Numbered from the stretch's first letter, positions 8,614-17,581 are shown. The stretch is DNA of 64,000 bases from an uncultured Pelagibacteraceae bacterium (GCA_902519695.1 CABYKN010000001.1:1-64000), one strand, 5' to 3'. The notes: generated from the letters alone by a model not told the origin. A program made the numbers and translations.

Positions 8614-9874
8614 GATAATATTATATTTTGTCTTTTTAATTTTATTATCAAGTTGTAGTCAAAATGATAAATCTATAGAAAGCAAAAATTCTAAAATCTT
8701 ATTTGAAGAAACTAAACCAATACAAAAACAGTTAAATCCTAATATACAAATAAAATTATCTAAACTTGTTAAAGATAATAGTTTCATAAATAATATTACG
8801 AATAATAATGGAAATATTAACTTTGAACCAAAATTTGAAAAAAAGAAAACATATAAATTTTCAAAGATTAAGCAGTTTAATTCAACTGATACAGATGTTC
8901 TATTTATTGAAAATAATGATTTGATATATTTTGATAATAGAGGAACAGTTTATAGAATTAACAAGAATTTTGAAACTTTATGGAAAGTAAATCATTACTC
9001 AAAGAAAGAGAGAAAACTTAATCCTATTTTATATTTTAATTATACAGATAACAGACTTTTAGTTATTGATACATTGTCTAATGTTTTCTCATTAAATTTA
9101 GATAATGGAGATTTAATTTGGAAGAAAGATAGTCTTTCTCCTTTCAACTCAAATGTTGTTATTAAAGCAGATAAATTAATTTCTATCGATTTTGATAATG
9201 TAATTAGATGCCTCTCTATAAATGATGGAAATGAATTGTGGAATTTTAAAACACAAAATACATTTATCAAATCACAAAAAAAATTGTCTATAATTATTAA
9301 AGACGATATTGTTTATTCGCTTAATAATTTGGGTGATCTTACAGCATTAAATATCAATGATGGTAGTTTGGTTTGGCAAACACCAACACAAAGTAACGAA
9401 ATTATTTTGAGTGCATTTAATCTTAAAAATTCAGAAATGATTTTAAATAATGAGACAATATATTTCTCAAATAATAAAAATCAGTTATTTGCTATCGATT
9501 CAAGATCTGGCATAGTCAAATGGAAACAAACCATGAATTCTAGTTTAAAGGCTACTATTTCTGAAAATTATATTTTTAATATTTCCGAGGAAGGATATTT
9601 ATTTGTCATTGATACTGATACTGGAAATATAATTAGGATAACCGATGTTTTCTCAAATTTTAAAAAAAGAGAAAAAATTAAACCAGTAGGCTTTGTTATT
9701 GCTAAAAATAAAATTTATTTGTCTATCGATAATGGAAGAATTGTGATTATTAATTTAATTAATTCAGAAATAGAGAATGTAATTAAATTTAATAATGGGA
9801 AAATATCGAGACCATTTATCAATAATGCTAATATTTTTTTAATTAAAAATAATGGAATTATAAGATCAAACTAA
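8606..9874 (+). CDS. bamB: BamB-like beta-propeller lipoprotein
   Basis: A 422-aa protein with a lipoprotein signal peptide (hydrophobic residues 4-14, lipobox LSSC with Cys17) followed by repeated PQQ-like blades such as DNGDLIWKK, NDGNELWNF, NDGSLVWQT and RSGIVKWKQ. This is the architecture of BamB, the outer-membrane BAM-complex lipoprotein that assists beta-barrel insertion. Translation appears to start at GTG 8606, inside the end of the YfgM-like gene. That frame preserves the signal peptide, and no ATG lies upstream of it. Unlike in many proteobacteria, the GTPase gene der does not follow; a cupin gene begins 1 bp into the stop codon. Confidence 0.8.
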   Translation: MIRIILYFVFLILLSSCSQNDKSIESKNSKILFEETKPIQKQLNPNIQIKLSKLVKDNSFINNITNNNGNINFEPKFEKKKTYKFSKIKQFNSTDTDVLFIENNDLIYFDNRGTVYRINKNFETLWKVNHYSKKERKLNPILYFNYTDNRLLVIDTLSNVFSLNLDNGDLIWKKDSLSPFNSNVVIKADKLISIDFDNVIRCLSINDGNELWNFKTQNTFIKSQKKLSIIIKDDIVYSLNNLGDLTALNINDGSLVWQTPTQSNEIILSAFNLKNSEMILNNETIYFSNNKNQLFAIDSRSGIVKWKQTMNSSLKATISENYIFNISEEGYLFVIDTDTGNIIRITDVFSNFKKREKIKPVGFVIAKNKIYLSIDNGRIVIINLINSEIENVIKFNNGKISRPFINNANIFLIKNNGIIRSN

Positions 9875-10305
9875 TGTTATTAAAATTTTTAGAAAAAATT
9901 GGAAGAAAAAAGGTAGTTTTAGATAGGGGGCCATCTCATCCAAAATTTAATGAAGCTAAACCATGGATGAATAGATATTATTTATTATTTCGGAATAGAC
10001 CAAAATGGTTCCCATTTAACATTTTAATTCATGAAATGTTGGATGATGATCATGGGGAGGGAGTTCATAATCATTTATTCCCTTATATCACAATAATTTT
10101 GAGAGGCGGTTATTGGGAAACCACTAAAAAAGGCAAGTTCTGGAGAAAACCTGGATATATTGGATTTAGATCAGCCAATGCATATCATAGAGTAGACCTT
10201 GAGCCAGGAACAAGGCCAATGACAATTTTTATCTCTGGACCTTTTGGATTAAGAAAAGGACCAAGATCAGAATACGGTATCGATTTTAATTCAAAAAAGA
10301 ATTAA
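9874..10305 (+). CDS. Cupin-fold protein of unknown function
   Basis: A 143-aa protein whose central part looks like a small cupin barrel. It has a histidine-rich strand (GVHNHLFPYITIILRGGYWE, about residues 61-80), a glycine turn, and a C-terminal AYHRVDLEPGTRP segment that would supply a second histidine to a metal site. Cupins are too diverse for a reaction to be assigned. Its start overlaps the bamB stop by 1 base, and its own stop overlaps the ATG of zapE by 1 base, so it belongs to this tight operon. Confidence 0.6.
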   Translation: MLLKFLEKIGRKKVVLDRGPSHPKFNEAKPWMNRYYLLFRNRPKWFPFNILIHEMLDDDHGEGVHNHLFPYITIILRGGYWETTKKGKFWRKPGYIGFRSANAYHRVDLEPGTRPMTIFISGPFGLRKGPRSEYGIDFNSKKN

Positions 10306-11360
10306 TGCAAAAAAGTCTTGTTAAAGAGTTTAAACTTTACTGCAAAAAAAAAAATTTAGATTTTAATTCGCATCAGATAAAGCTCTTAAAAACATTAGAA
10401 GAATATTATAAATTAAACTACAAATCATTTATTTCAAAAATTTTATCAAAAAAAAATTATAAAAAAGGCTTTTATCTTTATGGAGATGTTGGTGTCGGCA
10501 AAACCATGATATTAGATTTTTTTTTCAACTTAGTTGAGGGAAAAAAATTAAAACTTCACTTCAATGAGTTTATGGTTAGCCTTCACGATTTTGTACACCA
10601 ATCAAAAGATAAAAATGATGAAAATAAAATAAGTAAATTTGTTAAAAAATTAAAATTGAAAGCAAAATTAATATATTTTGACGAGTTTCAAGTTACAAAT
10701 ATTGTAGATGCAATGATACTTGGAAAATTATTTGATGAAATATTTAAAGAAGATTTAAAAATTATTGTAACTTCTAACATAAAAATAGAAAATTTGTATA
10801 AAGATGGGTTGCAAAGAGATCAATTCAAACCTTTTATAAAAATAATGCAAAAGCAATCATTTGAATATCAATTAAATATAGATGATGACTATAGAAAGTC
10901 TAAAGGCATTAAAACTCAAAGATATTACTCACCTTTAAATCAAGAAAACAATTTCAAAATAAACAAATTATTTAGAGTGATGACTAAAGATAAGGTTTTA
11001 AAAGAAAAGATTTTAAACATTAAAGGAAGAAAAATTATTTTAAAAAATTTTTATGAAGGAATTGTTCGATTAACTTTTAAAGAAGTATGTGATAAAAATT
11101 TAGGATCGGAAGATTATATTAAAATAGTAAAAAATTGTTTTTTTATAGTTATGGAAAATGTACCAGCATTTAATGATTTAAATTCAAATCAGCAACAAAG
11201 ATTTATTACTTTTTTAGATATCGTGTATGATCAAAATATACCCATGGCCATTACTGCAGAACAAAATATTGATAAACTCACATCATCAAGATTATTGGAA
11301 AAACCATTTAAGCGTACCATTAGCCGATTATATGAACTAACATCTAAAAAGCATTTATGA
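10305..11360 (+). CDS. zapE: ZapE/AFG1-like AAA ATPase
   Basis: A 351-aa P-loop ATPase. Walker A is GDVGVGKT at residues 60-67 and Walker B LIYFDEFQV at 122-130, followed by sensor-type TSNIKIENLY near 165-174. The length and the FDEFQVTN signature are those of ZapE (YhcM, AFG1-like), which in E. coli acts at the Z-ring late in cell division and whose mitochondrial relatives assist protein turnover. The gene starts in the stop codon of the cupin gene and ends overlapping the YjbQ-like gene by 4 bp. Confidence 0.88.
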   Translation: MQKSLVKEFKLYCKKKNLDFNSHQIKLLKTLEEYYKLNYKSFISKILSKKNYKKGFYLYGDVGVGKTMILDFFFNLVEGKKLKLHFNEFMVSLHDFVHQSKDKNDENKISKFVKKLKLKAKLIYFDEFQVTNIVDAMILGKLFDEIFKEDLKIIVTSNIKIENLYKDGLQRDQFKPFIKIMQKQSFEYQLNIDDDYRKSKGIKTQRYYSPLNQENNFKINKLFRVMTKDKVLKEKILNIKGRKIILKNFYEGIVRLTFKEVCDKNLGSEDYIKIVKNCFFIVMENVPAFNDLNSNQQQRFITFLDIVYDQNIPMAITAEQNIDKLTSSRLLEKPFKRTISRLYELTSKKHL

Positions 11361-11776
11361 GACAAGAATTTTTTAATCTTGAACTTAAAACAAATGGTCA
11401 AAAATTATATGAATTTACCGATCAAACGATAGACTGGATAAATAAAAATAATTTCAATAATGGTATTTTAAATTTAAGTATTCAGCACACTAGTGCATCT
11501 TTAATTGTTCAAGAAAATGCTGATCCTGATGTTCAATCAGATTTAATTAATTATTTTGATAAAATTGCTCCAATGGATAATAAATTATATATTCATACAA
11601 TAGAAGGTAAGGACGATATGCCAGCTCATATAAAGTCTGCTTTAACTAACAATCAAATATCCCTCAGTATAAAAAACAAACAACTTTTGTTAGGAACTTG
11701 GCAAGGAATTTACCTTTTTGAACATAGGCTAGCTTCTACAAAAAGGCTGATTATCCATCATTTTATTGGAGATTAA
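11357..11776 (+). CDS. YjbQ/UPF0047-family protein
   Basis: A 139-aa single-domain protein of the YjbQ (UPF0047) family. Diagnostic segments are the QHTSASLIVQENADPDV block at about residues 44-60, MPAHIKSAL near 92-100 and GTWQGIYLFEHR near 117-128, which supply the conserved His, Glu and Asp residues of the fold. Family members have weak thiamine-phosphate synthase activity in some reports, but the physiological role is unsettled. It overlaps zapE by 4 bp and is the last gene of this plus-strand run, convergent with the photolyase gene. Confidence 0.88.
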   Translation: MRQEFFNLELKTNGQKLYEFTDQTIDWINKNNFNNGILNLSIQHTSASLIVQENADPDVQSDLINYFDKIAPMDNKLYIHTIEGKDDMPAHIKSALTNNQISLSIKNKQLLLGTWQGIYLFEHRLASTKRLIIHHFIGD

Positions 11777-13195
11777 TTAATTTTTTAAAGTTTGAAATGC
11801 TTTGAGAGCTGCGTTTCTAGCTTCTTCATGCACGACTATTGGGGAAGGGTAATCAGAACCAATTTTAGTTTTTATAGCTTCTTGATATTTAGTTTCCATT
11901 TCCCATGGTTTATGAATAAATTTATTCGGAACTCTCTCTAATTCAGGTACCCATTTTTTTACATACAAACCTTGTTTATCAAATTTTTCACCCTGCAATA
12001 TAGGATTAAAAATTCTAAAATAAGGGGCTGCATCTGCACCACAGCCAGCAACCCATTGCCATTGTGCAACATTGTTTGCTTCATTAAAATCTAACAAACA
12101 ATTTCTAAAATGTTTTTCACCCTCTTTCCAATTAATTCTTAAATGTTTTACAAGAAAAGAACCAACTACCATTCTAATTCTATTATGCATCCAACCTGTT
12201 TCATAAAGTTGTCTCATCCCAGCATCAACAATTGGGTATCCAGTCATACCGTTTTTCCAAGCTTTCAAATTTTTTGTATTTTTATCCCATGGAAATTTAT
12301 CAAATTCTTTTCTTAAATTACCTTTTAGCATTTCAGGGAAATAATTAATTAAACTATGTGAAAATTCTCTCCAGCCTAATTCATTTAGATATTTTTTAAC
12401 ACTAATATTTTTTGATTTATATTTATAACATTTGTCCCAAATATTACTTACATGTATTTGTCCATTTCTAATGAATGGCGAAAGTTTTGATGAACCATTT
12501 ATAGCTGGATAATCTCTATCAACTCCATATTTCAACATTCTATTTTCAACAAACTCATTTAAATATTTTTCGGATTGTTTCTCTGTTGGGTCCCAATATT
12601 TTTCAAATTTTTTATACCAATTTTTCTTTGGTAAAATTTGATCTGGAATATTATTATTTTTGAATAATTTTATTTTTCTCTTAACTTTTTTTACGTTTAA
12701 TGATTTGTTTGGGATACTATCTAAGTAAATTTGCTCTCCAACTCTCCAAAATGGACTATAAACTTTATAAGGGCTTCCATCATCTTTTGTAACATTATTA
12801 TATTCATTAAGAACATTTCCTTTAAAGCATTTTGAAAGTATTTTGTTTTTTTCAAAAATTTTAATGAGATCATTATCTAGCTTTAATTGAGATGGCTCAT
12901 ATATTTTATTCCAGAATATAGAAATTTCTTGTTTGCCTTTGACTTTACTAAAAAAAGTTATCTCATCAGAAAATACTAATTCTAATTCAATATTGTATTT
13001 AATTAATTCATCTTTAAAATTAATTAAAGATTTACTTACCCACCATTTTTGAGCTTCTCTAACATCATCAAAATTTTCCTTGTTATAAATATATAATGCA
13101 GTGACAGTATCGTAATTATTTGTTGCATAAGATAATGCAGAATTATTTTTTATTCTAAAATCGTCTCTTATCCATACAACAGCTTTTTTTGACAT
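11777..13195 (-). CDS. phrB: Deoxyribodipyrimidine photolyase (cryptochrome/photolyase family)
   Basis: A 472-aa flavoprotein that repairs UV-induced pyrimidine dimers with light. The N-terminal AVVWIRDDFRIKNNSAL segment is the Rossmann-like antenna domain. The C-terminal FAD domain shows WREFSHSLI, GYPIVDAGMRQLYETGW, MHNRIRM and a NNVAQWQWVAGCGADAAPYFRIFNP block containing tryptophans of the electron-transfer chain. Length is standard for class I CPD photolyase. It lies 5 bp after the diaminopropionate ammonia-lyase stop and is probably transcribed with it, a grouping with no obvious functional logic. Confidence 0.92.
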   Translation of the reverse strand: MSKKAVVWIRDDFRIKNNSALSYATNNYDTVTALYIYNKENFDDVREAQKWWVSKSLINFKDELIKYNIELELVFSDEITFFSKVKGKQEISIFWNKIYEPSQLKLDNDLIKIFEKNKILSKCFKGNVLNEYNNVTKDDGSPYKVYSPFWRVGEQIYLDSIPNKSLNVKKVKRKIKLFKNNNIPDQILPKKNWYKKFEKYWDPTEKQSEKYLNEFVENRMLKYGVDRDYPAINGSSKLSPFIRNGQIHVSNIWDKCYKYKSKNISVKKYLNELGWREFSHSLINYFPEMLKGNLRKEFDKFPWDKNTKNLKAWKNGMTGYPIVDAGMRQLYETGWMHNRIRMVVGSFLVKHLRINWKEGEKHFRNCLLDFNEANNVAQWQWVAGCGADAAPYFRIFNPILQGEKFDKQGLYVKKWVPELERVPNKFIHKPWEMETKYQEAIKTKIGSDYPSPIVVHEEARNAALKAFQTLKN

Positions 13196-13200
13196 ATAAT

Positions 13201-14334
13201 TTACTTTCTGCCTTTAGATAGCAATTGTTTATAAAGTTTTACATCTGCATTACCTTCGCATCCAATAACTAAAACGTTTGATTTTTCGTTAAGATTTATT
13301 AATTTCTTTGTTTTAGGATTATTACAGAGACTTATAAGACTGATAATTCCTGGTGTAGCACATTCACCACCTATTATTGATCTTTTACTGAGTTTCTTAT
13401 CTCTAAGCATTGCAACAGTTTTAGAAACTTTTGAGTCATTTACAGTGACACAACAATCACTAGCTTTTTTTAATACATGCCAAGGTATGAGAGACATTTC
13501 ATTGCATGACATACCACCCATTATACTTTCTTTTTTTATTTTAATTTTTTTTAAACTTTTGCTTTTTATGCTTTGAAGTACACAATCAGCTCCATCAGGT
13601 TCAACTATTATTATTTTAGGAATTCTCTTGAAATATTTTGCAACTCCTGCAACTACACCTGCTGCCATGCCACCAACACCAGCTTGAAGGAATATATGCG
13701 TAATATAATGCTTAGTTTGTTTTGAAATTTCTTTAATCATAATTGAATAACCAGCCATAGTTAACAAAGGAACATAACTATAATTCTTCGTAGATACATC
13801 TTGAACAATATTCCAATTATTCTTTTTTGATAATTTTTTACACTCGTTTAATGAATTTTCATAATTACCTTTTACTCGAATTACATCAGCTCCAAATTTT
13901 TCAATTTCTTTTACTCTCTCTTCACTTACATATTGACTAACAAAAATTTTACATTGTAAACCCAATCTTTGAGCACCCCAAGCAACCGATCTACCATGAT
14001 TTCCAGCTGTTGCAGATGATATTATTATATTTTTTTTCTTTTTAGATATTTTTTCTACAGCATATGCACCACCTAAAGCTTTAAATGATTTTAAATGAAA
14101 TCTTTTTGACTCATCTTTGTAAAAAATATTATTAAGTTTTAAATTTTTGTTTAGTTTCTCTAATTTTAATAATGGTGTTTTTTTATAGTATTTCCACTTA
14201 GATATAGAATTAAAAGCATCAGTGATTATTTTTGACGAAATAATATTTAAAATATAGTTTCGATTAAAACTATAATTTTTATTCGATAAAAATTTTGTAT
14301 ATTTCCATTTTCTATAACTATCAAAGCTTTTCAC
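13201..14334 (-). CDS. dpaL: Diaminopropionate ammonia-lyase (PLP enzyme)
   Basis: A 377-aa fold-type II PLP enzyme. Lys85 in RFHLKSFKALGGAYA is the Schiff-base lysine, and the phosphate-binding turn is the TAGNHGRSVAWGAQ block (about residues 109-122). The RF-x-LxxFKALGG and GNHGR-VAWGAQ pattern separates this group from ordinary threonine dehydratase and matches diaminopropionate ammonia-lyase (YgeX/DpaL), which converts 2,3-diaminopropionate to pyruvate and two ammonia. A threonine/serine-deaminase-like activity on a related substrate cannot be excluded. It starts 1 bp from the end of the GlnT-like gene, so released ammonia and glutamine-type ligation are genetically linked. Confidence 0.75.
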   Translation of the reverse strand: MKSFDSYRKWKYTKFLSNKNYSFNRNYILNIISSKIITDAFNSISKWKYYKKTPLLKLEKLNKNLKLNNIFYKDESKRFHLKSFKALGGAYAVEKISKKKKNIIISSATAGNHGRSVAWGAQRLGLQCKIFVSQYVSEERVKEIEKFGADVIRVKGNYENSLNECKKLSKKNNWNIVQDVSTKNYSYVPLLTMAGYSIMIKEISKQTKHYITHIFLQAGVGGMAAGVVAGVAKYFKRIPKIIIVEPDGADCVLQSIKSKSLKKIKIKKESIMGGMSCNEMSLIPWHVLKKASDCCVTVNDSKVSKTVAMLRDKKLSKRSIIGGECATPGIISLISLCNNPKTKKLINLNEKSNVLVIGCEGNADVKLYKQLLSKGRK

Positions 14335-14335
14335 T

Positions 14336-15661
14336 TTAACAGTCTAGAGTATTCTGTCTTTCCCATTTTGTAATTGGTTTGGACTTATCAAATTTTTCGT
14401 TATCATTAAAATCTTTTAATTCCGAAGTCCTTAACTTGACATAACTTTTAATTACTTCTTTTCCAAATGCTTTATTCATTTCTTTATTATTTTCAATTTT
14501 ATCAAGAGAATCTTTTAGTTCATTTGGTAATTTAGAAAGGTTTGGATATTTTTTATAATCCTCATACATATTACAAAAAAGAGGTTTGCCAGGATTAATT
14601 CTTTTACTTAATCCCTCTATTCCTGCAGCTAATACACTAGCTTGAAGTAAATAAGGATTTGCGGATCCATCCATAAGTCTTAATTCAAATCTTCCCGGAT
14701 CAGGAACCCTTATCATATGTGTACGGTTATTTCCTGTATATGATATACTGCTTGGAGACCATGTGGCACCAGATTTTGTTGGTGCAGCATTTATTCGTCT
14801 GTAACTATTTATTGTTGGATTAAAAAAAGTAGATAAGGATGAAGCATGTTTCATGATGCCTCCTAAAAAGTTATAAGCTGTCTTGCTTAGCCCAAGCTTA
14901 TCATGTTTATCAAGAAAGATATTTTTCTTTCCTTTCCATAAAGAAATATGTGCATGACATCCGTTACCAGTTAAATTTTCAAAAGGTTTTGGCATAAATG
15001 TTGCTCTCAAATCATGTTTTTCTGCAATAGTTTTAACCATAAATTTAAAAAAAGTGTGTCTATCAGCAGTTTTTAGACAATTAGAATAATCCCAATTCAT
15101 TTCAAATTGCCCATTAGCATCTTCGTGGTCATTTTGATAAGGACCCCATCCCATTTCAATCATACAATCACATATTTCTTTTATAAGCTCATATCTTCTC
15201 ATTAATGAAGACTGGTCATAACAAGGTTTAGATTGAGTGTCTCTATTATCTGCAATTGCGTTCCCATCAGGAGAAATCAAAAAATACTCACACTCCACAC
15301 CTGACTTCATGCTATATCCCAATTCAGATAATTTTTTTATTTGTTTTTTTAACATCACTCTTGGTGAAGCATCGACTGGTTTACCATTCATCCATAAATC
15401 TGAAGCCAACCAACCAACTTCTTTATTCCATGGTAGTTGAATTAAACTGTTAGGATCAGGTATTGCAAACATATCAGAATCAGCTGGTGTCATATCTAGC
15501 CAGGCTGCAAATCCAGCAAATCCAGCACCATTTACTTGCATATCTTTTATTGCATGACCAGGAACCAATTTTGATCTTAAGACACCAAATAAATCTACAA
15601 AACTTATCAAAAAATATTTAATTTTTTTTTGTTTTGAAATTTTAAATAAATTTTTCGCCAT
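14336..15661 (-). CDS. glnT: GlnT-type glutamine synthetase-like ligase
   Basis: A 441-aa glutamine-synthetase superfamily member of the GlnT (so-called type III) group. It has the N-terminal DGAGFAGFAAW-like block (NGAGFAGFAAWLDMTP), metal-binding ECEYFLI, QNDHEDANGQFEMNW, the GNGCHAHISLW histidine motif, SGATWSP and the RFELRLMDGSANPY active-site segment. The family ligates glutamate to ammonia or an amine with ATP. The gene is transcribed after the amt cluster and directly before dpaL. A second, longer paralogue lies in the mgs operon at 21253-22722. GlnT could make glutamine from imported ammonium or a gamma-glutamyl amide; the sequence alone does not decide. Confidence 0.8.
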   Translation of the reverse strand: MAKNLFKISKQKKIKYFLISFVDLFGVLRSKLVPGHAIKDMQVNGAGFAGFAAWLDMTPADSDMFAIPDPNSLIQLPWNKEVGWLASDLWMNGKPVDASPRVMLKKQIKKLSELGYSMKSGVECEYFLISPDGNAIADNRDTQSKPCYDQSSLMRRYELIKEICDCMIEMGWGPYQNDHEDANGQFEMNWDYSNCLKTADRHTFFKFMVKTIAEKHDLRATFMPKPFENLTGNGCHAHISLWKGKKNIFLDKHDKLGLSKTAYNFLGGIMKHASSLSTFFNPTINSYRRINAAPTKSGATWSPSSISYTGNNRTHMIRVPDPGRFELRLMDGSANPYLLQASVLAAGIEGLSKRINPGKPLFCNMYEDYKKYPNLSKLPNELKDSLDKIENNKEMNKAFGKEVIKSYVKLRTSELKDFNDNEKFDKSKPITKWERQNTLDC

Positions 15662-15678
15662 TTAATAACGTAACACAA

Positions 15679-15843
15679 TTATTTAAAAAATGATAAAAAG
15701 AAATCTTTGTAATAAATTAAATTTACACCAATAATAATCAATATTGCTATAATTACTCCATACTTTGCTTTTGGCCATGCAAGACGTGCCATTTTGCTAG
15801 GAGTTTTATTTTCATTTTGATTATTTTCTTCAGAATTTTGCAT
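15679..15843 (-). CDS. Small membrane protein, 54 aa
   Basis: A short ORF with a polar, Asn/Glu-rich N-terminus (residues 2-16), a basic stretch and one transmembrane helix at about residues 29-45. I place the start at the ATG 15841-15843. An upstream in-frame GTG at 15859-15861 would begin inside a terminator-like hairpin, so it is unlikely. The ATG comes one base after the run of Us that ends that hairpin, leaving no room for a ribosome-binding site. It lies between the 73-aa membrane protein and glnT (17 bp gap). No family is recognised. Confidence 0.5.
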   Translation of the reverse strand: MQNSEENNQNENKTPSKMARLAWPKAKYGVIIAILIIIGVNLIYYKDFFLSFFK

Positions 15844-15844
15844 T

Positions 15845-15881
15845 AAAAAAAAAGAGGGCACAGTATTTCATGCGCCCTCTT
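15845..15881 (-). terminator. Rho-independent terminator or attenuator after the amt unit
   Basis: On the minus strand an 11-bp stem (AAGAGGGCGCA pairing with TGTGCCCTCTT, one G-U pair) with an 8-base loop is followed by a run of nine T. It lies 7 bp after the 73-aa gene, and the ATG of the 54-aa gene starts right after the T run. It should end most amt-unit transcripts and let only read-through or a new start reach the 54-aa gene and glnT. Confidence 0.8.
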
Positions 15882-15888
15882 AAAAGTT

Positions 15889-16110
15889 TTAACCGTCTGT
15901 TATATTGCTTTTCCAGTCGTTAGCACTAGGTTTTTTTCTGACAATTGCATTCATCTTACCATCTTCTTGTTTAGATGAAATAACATGCCAGCCAACCCAA
16001 ATAAGAATTGCTATTATAACTAGCACTCCTTCTGAACCAACACCTGGATAGACAGATCCTTGTACCTCAGAGGCACTTAAATGATCTATCCAATTTGATA
16101 CTGTTGCCAT
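15889..16110 (-). CDS. Small membrane protein downstream of amt, 73 aa
   Basis: A 73-aa protein with one strongly hydrophobic helix at about residues 27-45 and a basic C-terminal tail. Its start is preceded by a near-consensus Shine-Dalgarno (AAAGGAGGT) that overlaps the end of amt, so it should be translated strongly along with the transporter. Many bacteria have glnK beside amtB, but here the neighbour is this small protein instead. I do not recognise a family. An accessory role for the ammonium channel is only inference from position. A terminator-like hairpin follows. Confidence 0.65.
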   Translation of the reverse strand: MATVSNWIDHLSASEVQGSVYPGVGSEGVLVIIAILIWVGWHVISSKQEDGKMNAIVRKKPSANDWKSNITDG

Positions 16111-16116
16111 TTACAT

Positions 16117-16125
16117 ACCTCCTTT
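16117..16125 (-). promoter_or_regulatory. Strong Shine-Dalgarno for the 73-aa gene
   Basis: The minus strand reads AAAGGAGGT, close to the perfect anti-16S complement, 6 bases before the ATG of the 73-aa gene and overlapping the amt stop codon. Most starts in this window have much weaker or no recognisable sites, so this one stands out. Confidence 0.8.
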
Positions 16126-17524
16126 ATCTACTGGCCGAGACTACAGCTTTTTCGTCTTCTTTAGCCTCTTCCATAATTGTATAGTCAAGTCCTGCAAGTT
16201 CTACTTCTCTTGGTATTCTTAATTTACCCATTCCGTGAAGAACTTTTGCAATTATATATCCAGGAAGCATACCCAGTACAAAAAACATTATTATTGCACC
16301 GATAAACATTCCAAGAGGATTAATTGCTGCATAATTAGTTCCATCCCACATAGCTCCAACACTGTATCCAGATGAAGGATAACCATTTAAAACGAAACCA
16401 CATATTACAAGACCAACAAATCCAGCATAACCATGAACAGCTACCGCTCCAACCGCATCGTCGATTTTATATTTTTTCTCGACCCAGTAATGCATTTTGT
16501 AAGCTATAACTACTCCGATCATACCGATTATCATTGATTGTATTGGATGATATAAATCATTACCTGCAGATGCACATATTATTCCCGCAAGTCCTGATGA
16601 ATAAGTCCAGAAAGGATCTCCCTTCGAGACCACATACCCTGCTAACAACCCTCCAGATAACGACATTAAAAAGTTCATCGTTATTCCACTAAGTGTGGTG
16701 GGAGTTAGGTAGATGTTCGTTGCAGTAAAGAAAGTTACACCTTCCATACCATATTCAGGTCCAAGATCATAAATCGGAACATTACATGCAGCGTAAAAGC
16801 CCCAAAAACCTGTATAGATTAAGAATAATCCAACAGTCACTAACCAAGGATTTCTTGGTCCAATGTTTCTTGGTTCTCCGCTAGATGAAAATTTTCCAAT
16901 TCTTGGTCCTAAAACAATTAGAACACCTAAGGCAAAACCTCCGGCAATTGCGTGAATTACTCCGGAAGCATAAGCATCGTGATATCCTAATATTTTTAAC
17001 ATCCATCCATCAAAATGCCATCCCCATGAAGCATCTATTGTCCAGAAAACAGATCCAATTGCAATTGCAAATATTCCAAATGCAAAAGTAGTTATTCTTT
17101 CAATAACCGCTCCAGATACAATTGAAGCTGCAGTCCATGAAAATAATAAAAAGGCTGCCCAGAAGACACCCATTATATGATCATTAAGATTTACGGCCAT
17201 CAATGCATTTGTAGGATTAGCAAGATCATTTCCACCAAATCCACCTCCAAGAACTAGACCAGTACTTTCGGTCATAATCGAGGGAGCTAATCCGGGTCCT
17301 GTTGGAAATGCCCAGTATATCCACCAACCAAAGAAAAACCATGTGACTGTTACCAGTGGTATCAGCATTGTATTTTTCATAAGAGTGTGTTGGTGATGTT
17401 TGTAACGAGATGCCCCAACTTCATACATACAGAAACCCACGTGGATCAAAAACATAAGAACCACAGTTACCCAATAGTAAAATTCTGTAAATAAGGTTGT
17501 GAGAGCACCTAATTGATCAGTCAT
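16124..17524 (-). CDS. amt: Ammonium transporter (Amt family)
   Basis: A 466-aa polytopic inner-membrane protein of the Amt/MEP/Rh family with about 11-12 helices. Family hallmarks are MFLIHVGFCMYEVGASRYKH near the N-terminus, the DHIMGVFWAAFLLFSW stretch, the HFDGWMLKILGYHDAYASGVIHAIAGG region containing the first pore histidine, and VGAVAVHGYAGFVGLV with the second. The protein conducts ammonium, or possibly methylammonium, into the cell. It stands directly after the N-methylglutamate synthase genes, with its own likely promoter at 17553-17581 and an AGGAGAGAG ribosome site just before the ATG. No PII (glnK) gene accompanies it. Confidence 0.93.
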   Translation of the reverse strand: MTDQLGALTTLFTEFYYWVTVVLMFLIHVGFCMYEVGASRYKHHQHTLMKNTMLIPLVTVTWFFFGWWIYWAFPTGPGLAPSIMTESTGLVLGGGFGGNDLANPTNALMAVNLNDHIMGVFWAAFLLFSWTAASIVSGAVIERITTFAFGIFAIAIGSVFWTIDASWGWHFDGWMLKILGYHDAYASGVIHAIAGGFALGVLIVLGPRIGKFSSSGEPRNIGPRNPWLVTVGLFLIYTGFWGFYAACNVPIYDLGPEYGMEGVTFFTATNIYLTPTTLSGITMNFLMSLSGGLLAGYVVSKGDPFWTYSSGLAGIICASAGNDLYHPIQSMIIGMIGVVIAYKMHYWVEKKYKIDDAVGAVAVHGYAGFVGLVICGFVLNGYPSSGYSVGAMWDGTNYAAINPLGMFIGAIIMFFVLGMLPGYIIAKVLHGMGKLRIPREVELAGLDYTIMEEAKEDEKAVVSASR

Positions 17525-17552
17525 ATTTCTCTCTCCTATTAATAGTTAATAG

Positions 17553-17581
17553 ACTCTATGAAATTTTTTTTATGCTGACAA
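17553..17581 (-). promoter_or_regulatory. Likely sigma-70 promoter for amt
   Basis: On the minus strand TTGTCA (17576-17581) and TAGAGT (17553-17558) are separated by exactly 17 bases and lie about 30 bases before the amt ATG. They match the -35 and -10 consensus at five and four of six positions. I see no sigma-54 type element in this spacer. Confidence 0.45.

Noticed and set aside
15844..15861. GTG at 15861 as the start of the small membrane gene (60 aa)
   Set aside because: The extra codons fall inside the terminator hairpin and T-run, so I use the ATG at 15843.
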